From contig CALUQA010000012.1 of NCBI GenBank assembly GCA_944322775.1, positions 1 through 5,203 of the forward strand: 5,203 bases of DNA. Reading direction: 5' to 3'. Below, in pieces: positions 1 through 5,203 of the stretch. Position 1 is the first letter of the stretch. The number at the start of each line of letters is the position of its first letter. The stretch comes from an uncultured Elusimicrobiales bacterium. Lineage in GTDB: Bacteria; Elusimicrobiota; Elusimicrobia; Elusimicrobiales; Elusimicrobiaceae. The notes under the pieces were generated by a model, which ran no database searches, had not been told where the DNA came from, and worked only from the letters and a program-made list of their open reading frames with translations. The position numbers and the translations under genes were made by a program.

Positions 1-1122
1 GAAATTTTTTACCGCAACGTAAAAGCTTCCGGTGTTATCCCGCAGATTTCCGTTATTTTGGGCCCTTGTGCTGGCGGCGCGGTGTATTCGCCTGCCTTGA
101 CGGACTTTATTTTTATGGTGGAAGGCATCAGCCATATGTTTGTAACGGGCCCCAGCGTGGTCAAATCCGCCACCGGCGAAGAAGTGGATTTTGACACCCT
201 CGGCGGCAGCAAACCCCACAGCGAAAAAAGCGGCGTGTGCCAGTTTGTGGCCAAGTCCGAGCAGGACTGCTTCCGCCAAGTGCGTGAGCTGCTGAGCTTC
301 CTGCCGCAGAACAGCCAGGAAATGCCCCCCAATGAAACCACTACCGATATTACCGACCGCCCGGTGCACGTGCTGGAACGCGTGTGCGAAATGGACCCCA
401 AAAAGGCTTTTCGCATTCACCACGTGATTTGGCGCCTGGCCGATAATTATGAGTTTTTTGAAATTCACCAAAACTTTGCCAAAAATGTGGTGACGGGTTT
501 TATCCGCATGGGCGGCGAAGTGGTGGGCGTGGTGGCCAACAACCCGGCCCATTTGGGCGGTGCGTTGGATTGCGACGCCAGCGATAAAGCCGCGCGTTTT
601 ATCCGCTTCTTAAACGCTTTTAATATCCCCATACTTACCTTGGTGGACATCGGCGGCTATTTGCCCGGTGTGCAGCAGGAACACGGCGGCATTATCCGCC
701 ACGGGGCCAAACTGCTGTATGCATACGCGGAAGCCACCGTGCCGAAGGTGACGCTGGTGCTGCGCAAAGCCTACGGCGGGGCATACATTGCCATGGGCTC
801 CAAATATTTGCGCGGGGACTTTAACTTTGCTTTCCCCAGTGCGGAAATTGCCGTTATGGGTCCGCGCGGTGCGGTGGAAATTTTGTACTCCAAAGAGTTG
901 AAAAAAGAAACCGACGAGCAGAAAAAAGAAGCCTTGAAGGAAAAACTGACGCAGGAATATTCCGACAAGTTTGCTTCTCCGTATCAGACGGCGATGAACG
1001 GCTCTATTGACGAAATTATTGAACCGGCCGAAGCGCGCAGCAAAATTATTAATGCCCTGCGCATTCTGAAAAACAAACGGGACCCAAAAGCCCACGTCAA
1101 CACGGGCAATATCCCGCTGTAA
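1..1122 (+). CDS. Biotin-dependent acyl-CoA carboxyltransferase, C-terminal part (PccB/MmdA family)
   Basis: Cytoplasmic carboxyltransferase that moves a carboxyl group between carboxybiotin and an acyl-CoA, as in propionyl-CoA carboxylase beta or the alpha subunit of methylmalonyl-CoA decarboxylase. The frame is open from base 1 with no start, giving 373 residues before TAA; family members are about 510-520 residues, so roughly 140 N-terminal residues lie upstream. Visible marks: the first oxyanion-hole motif GPCAGGA (residues 21-27, after GVIPQISVIL), the HGGIIRHGAKLLYAYAEATVP stretch (from about 228), the second oxyanion motif RKAYGGAYIAMGSK (255-268), SAEIAVMGPRGA (280-291) and the family C-terminal ending GNIPL. 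Ile263 lies where propionyl-CoA carboxylases of the PccB type usually have Asp, a position known to affect acyl-chain choice; MmdA-type subunits also have Ile there, so I lean to MmdA-like, but biotin carrier or membrane subunits are not in view. One oddity is DIGG at 216-219, where relatives have D-V/T-P-G. GC is high (41 of 60 bases at 721-780). A terminator follows 16 nt after the stop, so this is the last gene of its transcript. The family is certain; the substrate is not. Confidence 0.93.
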   Translation, partial: EIFYRNVKASGVIPQISVILGPCAGGAVYSPALTDFIFMVEGISHMFVTGPSVVKSATGEEVDFDTLGGSKPHSEKSGVCQFVAKSEQDCFRQVRELLSFLPQNSQEMPPNETTTDITDRPVHVLERVCEMDPKKAFRIHHVIWRLADNYEFFEIHQNFAKNVVTGFIRMGGEVVGVVANNPAHLGGALDCDASDKAARFIRFLNAFNIPILTLVDIGGYLPGVQQEHGGIIRHGAKLLYAYAEATVPKVTLVLRKAYGGAYIAMGSKYLRGDFNFAFPSAEIAVMGPRGAVEILYSKELKKETDEQKKEALKEKLTQEYSDKFASPYQTAMNGSIDEIIEPAEARSKIINALRILKNKRDPKAHVNTGNIPL

Positions 1123-1135
1123 GCGTATTTAACGC

Positions 1136-1175
1136 AATAAAAACCCGCGCTTTACGGCGCGGGTTTTTTTGTTGG
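1136..1175 (+). repeat. 40-bp near-identical repeat, left copy (contains terminator)
   Basis: The segment reads AAT, five A, the 20-base hairpin core, seven T, then GTTGG. The right copy at 1870-1909 is the same except for six A and six T. Identity therefore covers not only the hairpin and loop but also the AAT before and GTTGG after it, more than terminator function alone requires. The two copies are direct and 734 bp apart, bracketing the pilin island. They could be a duplicated flank, a genome-wide dispersed terminator element, or chance reuse of a favoured terminator. Confidence 0.85.
1139..1170 (+). terminator. Rho-independent terminator after the carboxyltransferase
   Basis: A perfect hairpin, core CCCGCGCTTTACGGCGCGGG at 1144-1163, has a 7-bp GC stem and a TTTACG loop. 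It is preceded by five A and followed by seven T (1164-1170), so the stem can extend to 12 bp by A-U pairing. It starts 16 nt after the carboxyltransferase stop. It separates that gene from the pilin, which starts only about 30 bp beyond the T tract and must therefore have its own promoter or rely on read-through. The same hairpin recurs at 1873-1904. Confidence 0.93.
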
Positions 1176-1184
1176 CATTTATTT

Positions 1185-1211
1185 TTGATAGAATTTTGTT
1201 ATGAATAAAAT
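1185..1211 (+). promoter_or_regulatory. Possible pilin promoter
   Basis: Because a terminator ends at 1170, a promoter should lie between there and the pilin. TTGATA (1185-1190) and TAAAAT (1206-1211) each match the sigma-70 boxes at five of six positions, but the spacer is 15 nt, shorter than ideal. An alternative -10 is TAGAAT (1189-1194), with only a poor T-rich -35 at 17 nt. The first choice would start transcription near 1218, after the first ATG, and so favours a start at 1219 or 1237; the second would start it near 1201. The region is so AT-rich that chance matches are expected. Confidence 0.3.
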
Positions 1212-1749
1212 TTGTCTAATGAAGAACCTGACTGTAATGAAAAAACTTTATATTCATCGGCGTGGTTTTACGCTCATAGAACTTTTAGTAGTGGTGTTAA
1301 TAATTGGTATTTTAGCGGCTATTGCTTTGCCGGCGTATAATGTATCTGTGGCAAAATCCCGCTATGCGGAATTGATTACAATGGCTACCTCTATTGATAA
1401 AGAAAGACAGGTCTTTTTTATGAGCAACCCTATTATGCCCACATTTGAGCAAATGGGCTTTAGTATGCCCGGTTGCAGCGTGGGTGGAACTTATATGAAG
1501 GATTTAATCTGCGATGCTAAAAAAATTGTTTGTCATGTAGATTTGGGGTATGTGTCATGTATTTATGATGAAAAAATGGGATATGTACTTTTGGGGGAGG
1601 GAAATTATTCACACGATGCACAAGGCTACTCTCGGCAATGTTACGCTAAAGATGATCTGTCTAAAAAAGTATGCCGTTCTTTAGGGGGTGCTTTACAGGG
1701 TACGAGCAGTAGTGGATATGCCGTGTATGATTTGGCCGGACATAATTAA
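1201..1749 (+). CDS. Type IV pilin-like protein (prepilin with class III signal peptide)
   Basis: Pilin or pseudopilin subunit, held in the inner membrane as a prepilin, cleaved and N-methylated by prepilin peptidase (PilD), then built into a type IV pilus or type II secretion-like fibre. RRG|FTLIELL gives cleavage after Gly22, leaving mature Phe1 and the conserved Glu5 (Glu27 here); residues 28-46 are the hydrophobic helix. The mature protein is about 160 residues, with six cysteines (92, 104, 111, 120, 147, 158), an even number that could form three disulfides. The CYAKDDLSKKVCRSLGG end resembles pilins I associate with Elusimicrobiota. Three in-frame ATGs occur at 1201, 1219 and 1237. I give the longest frame, but 1237 is the likeliest start: it yields a compact 10-residue basic leader (MKKLYIHRRG) and alone has a purine-rich stretch (GAAGAA, 1221-1226) at usable distance. 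No clear Shine-Dalgarno decides it. The gene is much more AT-rich than its neighbours (21 G+C of 60 bases at 1561-1620), suggesting transfer or different selection. No pilus assembly genes are adjacent. Structural pilin versus minor pilin or pseudopilin cannot be settled here. Confidence 0.92.
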   Translation: MNKICLMKNLTVMKKLYIHRRGFTLIELLVVVLIIGILAAIALPAYNVSVAKSRYAELITMATSIDKERQVFFMSNPIMPTFEQMGFSMPGCSVGGTYMKDLICDAKKIVCHVDLGYVSCIYDEKMGYVLLGEGNYSHDAQGYSRQCYAKDDLSKKVCRSLGGALQGTSSSGYAVYDLAGHN

Positions 1750-1763
1750 ATCCTTGGTTTTAA

Positions 1764-1871
1764 ATGTTTTTAAGCGTTGTAGACGCATTGATAGAACGGG
1801 TGGACAATTATAAGGAAGAGAATCGCTTATTAAAGATACAAAAAAGGAAAATAAATATCCAGTATTTGTAA
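1764..1871 (+). CDS. Possible 35-residue coiled-coil small protein
   Basis: An ATG 14 nt after the pilin stop opens a 35-codon frame that closes with TAA at 1869-1871, directly before the A tract of the second terminator. The translation starts MFLSVVDALIERVDNYKEEN and continues RLLKIQKRKINIQYL. It shows a heptad pattern: Val6, Val13 and Asn20 at 'a'; Leu9, Tyr16, Leu23 and Ile30 at 'd', with charged residues between, and Asn at a core position as in leucine zippers. This faintly recalls ZapB/DUF904-type short coiled coils, but I do not claim homology. It could instead be the remnant of a longer gene. There is no Shine-Dalgarno, so translation would rely on coupling to the pilin or not occur. 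A frame this long arises by chance fairly often. Confidence 0.3.
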   Translation: MFLSVVDALIERVDNYKEENRLLKIQKRKINIQYL

Positions 1872-1909
1872 TAAAAAACCCGCGCTTTACGGCGCGGGTT
1901 TTTTGTTGG
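1870..1909 (+). repeat. 40-bp near-identical repeat, right copy (contains terminator)
   Basis: This is the second copy of the segment at 1136-1175, in the same orientation. It reads AAT, six A, the identical 20-base hairpin core with the same TTTACG loop, six T, then GTTGG; only the A- and T-tract lengths differ by one each. Sequence on either side of the two copies is unrelated (CATTTAT against TGCAAAC on the right). Confidence 0.85.
1873..1904. terminator. Bidirectional terminator between the pilin island and malQ
   Basis: The hairpin core CCCGCGCTTTACGGCGCGGG (1879-1898) has six A on its left and six T on its right, so it gives a stem plus U tract on either strand. On the plus strand it ends the pilin transcript, and the small ORF if real. 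On the minus strand its U tract begins 38 nt after the last base of the glucanotransferase stop (1916), ending the transporter-malQ transcript. This placement fits two converging units sharing one terminator. Confidence 0.93.
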
Positions 1910-1915
1910 TGCAAA

Positions 1916-4573
1916 CTAGCGGGCGCTTTGCTCAATCATCTTTTTAATTTTTTGATTGAACGCCTCTTTTTTCATTAACTCTTCCACGCTTATGTGCATG
2001 CGGTAGCGCCAATAATGGTGCGGATTGGCGGGAACGTTAATGCGTTCTTTTTGCGGGTCCGCGGCGGCCAGGGCCGCGTCGATGGACGTCCAATCCTGAA
2101 AGGAAATCAGACAAAGCATGGACGGACTTTGCAAATGCAAACGCAGGATTTGCTCGCAGGCGTCGGCGGGCAAGTCAGCCGGGCAGGCGTCGCTATGGTG
2201 CAGAACCTCTTGCCAAAAGCGGGCGCTGAGGGCGGGGTTTTCTTTCCACCAGCCGCGCAACACCGACATGTCGTGCGTGCCGGGCGTGGCCACGGACAAA
2301 TACGGGTAGTGCTGCGTGTCTGCAAAGGTTTGCCCCGGCTGTTTGGGCATGCGCTGTATTTCCAGGCTGAGCATTTGCAGTGCGTGCATTACTTCGGGCA
2401 CGCAATGGGGAATCATGCCCAAGTCTTCCGCGCAGCAGAGCATGGGGGTAGACTGCGTCAGCGCGGGCAATTTTTGAAACGCTTGCTGTTTCCAAAAATT
2501 ATCCTGCCGATGGTAAAAATAATCGTTATACAAACGCGTATAGGCCTGTTGTTCCTTGGGGCTTAACGCGTGGAAGGCCGCGCTTTCCAGCGCGCTGATG
2601 CGCGGGTGATAAAGCTGCGGGTTTTGGTGATCGGGCAAGAACAGCCCTTCCGTTACCAGGCGGTATAAACCGTCGCGCATTTTTTGTGCGTTCGGGTCGG
2701 TCTTGCCTTTAAAGGCGGCTTCTATTTTGCGTTGCGTGTTATAGGCGTCTTTTAAGGCAAACAGGCCGTCCGCCGTGGGCTGCAAATAGGTTTTCTTGAC
2801 GAACTCGGCTTCAGCCCCAAAGGTTTCGTCCAGCAGTTTTTGGCTGATGTACGGGCGCAAATACAGCGGGCTGAAAGCCAGACCGGCAAAAGAAATTTCC
2901 CTTGCGCTGAGCGGAATGGAGGGGGCGAACTGCCCCAGCAGACCTTGCACGGCGTGGAGCGGAATTTCCCATATGCGGAAGAACCCCAGCACGTGGTCAA
3001 TGCGGTAAGCGTCAAAATACAAAGACATGTGCAAAAAGCGCTTGCGCCACCAGTCGTAGCCGTTTTTTGCCATTTCTGCCCAGTTATAGGTGGGGAAGCC
3101 CCAGTTCTGCCCGGTTTTGGAAAAATCGTCCGGCGGGGCCCCGGCCTGCGTGTTTAAATTAAACAAAGCCGGTGTTTGCCATGTTTCTGCACTGTGGGGG
3201 GAAACGCCGATGGGAATGTCCCCTTTAAGTGCGATATGTTTGCTTTTGGCGTAGTGGTGCGCTTTGGAGAGTTGTTCGTGCAGCAAAAACTGTACGTAAA
3301 AATAGAAATACGCATTTTGGCGGTCTTTGCTGTCGGAAACGAAGAACTTTTTTAAGTCCTTGTCGGCAAAGGTTTTGTGCCGGGGCCAGGTGGAAAAGTC
3401 GGGCGTGCCAAAGCGGTCGCGCAAGGCCGAAAACATGGCATACGGCGCCAGCCACGTATTGTGGCATTGCCAAAAGTGCCTGAACTGCGGGCTGGAGAGA
3501 ATTTCCTGCCCTTGTTCTTTGTAGGCCATGCGCAGGCGTTCCAGTTTTAATTTATAGACGGACTCATAGTCTATTTGTTCCAGTGCATTTAAGCGTTGGC
3601 GTCTGTCCTGAAAATATTTTTCTTCTTTGGCAGAAAGCCGCGGCAGGGACGAAAGATCGGCATAAATAGGGTGCAGGGCGTACACGCTGACGCTGTTGTA
3701 GGGGTAAGAGTCCTGCCAGGTGCCGGTTAACGTGGTGTCGTTGACGGGCAAAAGCTGTATCATTTTTTGCCCGGTCAGGGCGGCCCAGTCGGTCAGTTTT
3801 TTAAGCGAGCCGAAATCCCCAATGCCCCAGTCTTGCTCGGTGCGAATGGAAAAAACGGGCAACACCACCCCCGCGGCACGGTAGGGCGGCAGGAAGAACT
3901 GCGGCCACAAATCCCCATATACAAAACATTCTCCGTTCTTAAAATCGGGCACTTGCAACGTGCGGTTGGGGCCTTGTTCCCACTGCACATTGCCGTTTTC
4001 GTCTTTTAAAATAAATTTATAGACAAACGGATTGCAGAGCCATTCTTTGTTAAGTGCTACTGCCCATTCGTTTACCCCTATGGGGAAGAGAGGCACGGCT
4101 TTTTGCGGGTCCCAGCGGCCCAGGGCCTCGGCTTCGGCACACAAAAAAGGCTTTTGCCCGGCGTTAATGCCCGGGAAAAAGGCCCGCAGCATAACCGGTG
4201 CATGGCTGATGTGATAGGGGTGTATGTTTTTGGCCGGCGTGACGGCGGAGCTGAACAGCCAAGACTGCTGCGGCAAATCCCGCCAGAAATCAAACAAATG
4301 GCAGACGTCGTTTTGGCCGTTTAAAAAACAAAAACGGGGGATAGCATGCCACTCCCGGCGTACGGTTTTTTGCTCTTTGACTACCTTGTAGTAGTAAGAA
4401 AAAACGTTGCCTTGTGCGGGGGAAAGCTCCGTGCAGGCGTGCCAGTTCTGTCCGTCTTCGGAATGCAGCGGGATACGGCGGCGCAGGGACGCGTGCTCCG
4501 TCTGCATTAACAACACGGCGTACAGGCTTTCGCCCGGGGCCGTTTTATACGGAATATGAAAAAATATTTTCAT
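1916..4573 (-). CDS. malQ: 4-alpha-glucanotransferase, DPE2-type, GH77 with two CBM20 domains
   Basis: Cytoplasmic amylomaltase/disproportionating enzyme that transfers glucosyl or maltodextrin units between alpha-1,4-glucans, releasing glucose when maltose is donor. It has 885 residues; plain bacterial MalQ has about 500-700. Order: a divergent CBM20-like domain (about 1-105); a clear CBM20 (about 124-222) with LGRWDPQKAVPL (151-162), FVYKF (183-187) and WEQGPNR (198-204); then GH77 from about 230, with LLPVNDTTLTGTWQDSYPYN (274-293). Catalytic residues by family comparison: nucleophile Asp526 in RIDHV, acid/base Glu716 in CCAEDLG, and Asp768 in GTHDMS. The nucleophile and acid/base are 190 residues apart against about 47 in Thermus amylomaltase, showing the large insertion typical of plant DPE2 and its Bacteroidetes-type relatives. 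NVPANPHHYWRYRMHIS near the C terminus is also typical. There is no signal peptide. The start is supported by AAGG seven nt upstream, and by 9-nt spacing from the upstream transporter stop, implying one transcript and probable translational coupling. All catalytic residues are present, so the enzyme looks active. DPE2-type enzymes typically use maltose with a branched glucan acceptor; that specificity is inferred here. Confidence 0.95.
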   Translation of the reverse strand: MKIFFHIPYKTAPGESLYAVLLMQTEHASLRRRIPLHSEDGQNWHACTELSPAQGNVFSYYYKVVKEQKTVRREWHAIPRFCFLNGQNDVCHLFDFWRDLPQQSWLFSSAVTPAKNIHPYHISHAPVMLRAFFPGINAGQKPFLCAEAEALGRWDPQKAVPLFPIGVNEWAVALNKEWLCNPFVYKFILKDENGNVQWEQGPNRTLQVPDFKNGECFVYGDLWPQFFLPPYRAAGVVLPVFSIRTEQDWGIGDFGSLKKLTDWAALTGQKMIQLLPVNDTTLTGTWQDSYPYNSVSVYALHPIYADLSSLPRLSAKEEKYFQDRRQRLNALEQIDYESVYKLKLERLRMAYKEQGQEILSSPQFRHFWQCHNTWLAPYAMFSALRDRFGTPDFSTWPRHKTFADKDLKKFFVSDSKDRQNAYFYFYVQFLLHEQLSKAHHYAKSKHIALKGDIPIGVSPHSAETWQTPALFNLNTQAGAPPDDFSKTGQNWGFPTYNWAEMAKNGYDWWRKRFLHMSLYFDAYRIDHVLGFFRIWEIPLHAVQGLLGQFAPSIPLSAREISFAGLAFSPLYLRPYISQKLLDETFGAEAEFVKKTYLQPTADGLFALKDAYNTQRKIEAAFKGKTDPNAQKMRDGLYRLVTEGLFLPDHQNPQLYHPRISALESAAFHALSPKEQQAYTRLYNDYFYHRQDNFWKQQAFQKLPALTQSTPMLCCAEDLGMIPHCVPEVMHALQMLSLEIQRMPKQPGQTFADTQHYPYLSVATPGTHDMSVLRGWWKENPALSARFWQEVLHHSDACPADLPADACEQILRLHLQSPSMLCLISFQDWTSIDAALAAADPQKERINVPANPHHYWRYRMHISVEELMKKEAFNQKIKKMIEQSAR

Positions 4574-4580
4574 GCTTTTG

Positions 4581-4584
4581 CCTT
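4581..4584 (-). promoter_or_regulatory. Ribosome binding site of malQ overlapping the transporter stop
   Basis: On the minus strand AAGG lies seven nt before the malQ ATG, and its two A bases are also the last two bases of the transporter's TAA. Terminating ribosomes thus finish on the malQ initiation site, which favours coupled translation of the two genes. Confidence 0.6.
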
Positions 4585-5203
4585 AAGCCTTGGTGACGGC
4601 TGTTTTGTCTTGCACAAAGAAAGTGAAGAAAGCCGCCAACAGTAAACTAATGCCGCCCACGCCCACGGCCGCAATGGCGCTGCCGCCCAACACATGTTTC
4701 ATAATGGGGCCGAAAAACAGGTTTACGCAGATTTGCGGGATAACGATAAAGAAGTTAAAAATACCCATGTAAAAACCCATTTTCTCCGCAGGCAGACTGT
4801 TGGAAAGCAACGCATAAGGCATGGCCAGCAGGCTGCTCCAGGCGATACCCACGCACACCATGGGAAAGATTAGGCCCATTTGCGTAAATTTAAGCCCAAA
4901 AAGCGTCAGCCCCAGCGAGCCCAGCCCCACGGCTCCAATGGTCAGACACACAATGTGAATGTACTTGGCGGAAAATTTGGTCGTCAGCCACAGCAGGGCA
5001 AAGGCAAACACAAAGGCCACCCCGTTGTAAATGCCAAAGCAGGAGCTGCCCCAGTTGGCGGCCGTTTCATAAGCGGCGGTGCCGGGCACGGCATTAAACA
5101 CGGCCGAGGCAATGCCGGGGGTAAAATACACCCACATAATCATAAAGGCTGCCCAGGTGAAAAACTGCACCACGGCCAAGCGGCGCATAGTGGAAGGCAT
5201 GGT
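4583..5203 (-). CDS. MFS sugar:cation symporter (SLC45/GPH-like), C-terminal half
   Basis: Inner-membrane transporter, probably importing maltose or a related glucoside with H+ or Na+. The frame is open to the window edge: the codon before the Met at 5198-5200 is ACC, so that Met is internal and the gene continues upstream. The 206 visible residues are about half of a usual 430-500-residue protein and hold about six membrane segments (numbered from that Met: roughly 8-27, 50-72, 81-103, 107-132, 142-164, 173-196), matching helices 7-12. The first, MRRLAVVQFFTWAAFMIMWVYF, and the later GIAWSSLLAMPYALLSNSLP (118-137) with KMGFYMGIFNFF are signatures I know from SLC45/GPH-like sugar symporters, including ones next to glucanotransferase genes in gut bacteria. 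It ends nine nt before malQ, and its stop overlaps the malQ ribosome binding site; this linkage is the main reason to assign a maltose/maltodextrin substrate. The substrate and coupling ion are inferred. The promoter is outside the window. Confidence 0.88.
   Translation of the reverse strand, partial: TMPSTMRRLAVVQFFTWAAFMIMWVYFTPGIASAVFNAVPGTAAYETAANWGSSCFGIYNGVAFVFAFALLWLTTKFSAKYIHIVCLTIGAVGLGSLGLTLFGLKFTQMGLIFPMVCVGIAWSSLLAMPYALLSNSLPAEKMGFYMGIFNFFIVIPQICVNLFFGPIMKHVLGGSAIAAVGVGGISLLLAAFFTFFVQDKTAVTKA

Noticed and set aside
610..1095. Open antisense frame of 161 codons on the minus strand within the carboxyltransferase gene.
   Set aside because: The plus-strand protein is a recognisable conserved family across the whole stretch; the antisense frame arises from its codon bias and resembles nothing known.
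1172..1188. A TTGGCA followed by TTTGA upstream of the pilin, resembling a sigma-54 -24/-12 promoter, which drives pilin genes in some bacteria.
   Set aside because: The GG-to-G spacing is one base too long and the -12 element lacks the GC dinucleotide, so it does not meet the strict sigma-54 rules.
1136..1909. Two repeats around the pilin considered as insertion-sequence ends or a CRISPR remnant.
   Set aside because: They are direct, not inverted, and each is itself a terminator palindrome; there is no transposase or target duplication, and two copies 734 bp apart are not a CRISPR array.
1693..1935. Minus-strand frame of 80 codons spanning the pilin end, the right terminator and the malQ end.
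   Set aside because: It would run through the strong bidirectional hairpin, overlaps the end of malQ, and its translation has no recognisable pattern.
2064..2077. GC-rich palindrome-like sequence (GCGGCCAGGGCCGC) inside malQ that could be read as a regulatory hairpin.
   Set aside because: It lies within conserved coding sequence for an Ala-rich segment (DAALAAADP) and is explained by GC-rich Ala codons.
1994..2566. Open plus-strand frame of 190 codons inside malQ.
   Set aside because: It is antisense to the conserved GH77 C-terminal region, has low-complexity Gly/Arg/Val composition, and has no ribosome binding site of note.

Overview
The window is 5.2 kb of bacterial chromosome with four clear genes, two of them cut by the window edges. 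The organism is probably a gut-type member of the Elusimicrobiota. This is inferred from the pilin, which has the short leader, the FTLIELLVVVLIIGILAAIA helix and a Cys-containing C-terminal end ending near VCRSLGG that I associate with the many pilin-like proteins of Elusimicrobium relatives. The other genes would also suit a fermentative, sugar-using gut bacterium. No rRNA, tRNA or other phylogenetic marker is present to confirm this.

Layout: (1) Bases 1-1122, plus strand: the C-terminal three quarters of a biotin-dependent carboxyltransferase (acyl-CoA carboxylase beta / methylmalonyl-CoA decarboxylase alpha type), followed by a strong hairpin terminator. (2) Bases 1171-1871, plus strand: an AT-rich island with a type IV pilin-like gene and, just after it, a possible 35-codon coiled-coil ORF. 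It is closed by a second terminator almost identical to the first, so two 40-bp near-identical repeats bracket the island. (3) Bases 1916-5203, minus strand: a two-gene maltose/maltodextrin unit. A sugar:cation symporter of the MFS (SLC45/GPH-like; only the C-terminal half is visible) is followed after 9 nt by a large DPE2-type 4-alpha-glucanotransferase. That enzyme has two N-terminal CBM20-like starch-binding domains and a GH77 domain split by a long insertion. The unit runs leftward into the second terminator, which therefore serves both converging transcription units.

Functionally, the minus-strand pair makes sense as import of maltose or short maltodextrins and transfer of their glucosyl units onto a glycogen-like acceptor in the cytoplasm. 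The carboxyltransferase belongs to C3/C4 acyl-CoA metabolism (propionyl/methylmalonyl-CoA or a related substrate). The pilin is a surface or secretion-apparatus component that shows no metabolic link to its neighbours; its base composition and flanking repeats make it look like an inserted or exchanged cassette. I see no CRISPR array, RNA gene, transposase or wholly unknown multi-gene system here. The most unusual things are the repeat-bracketed pilin island and the small ORF inside it.
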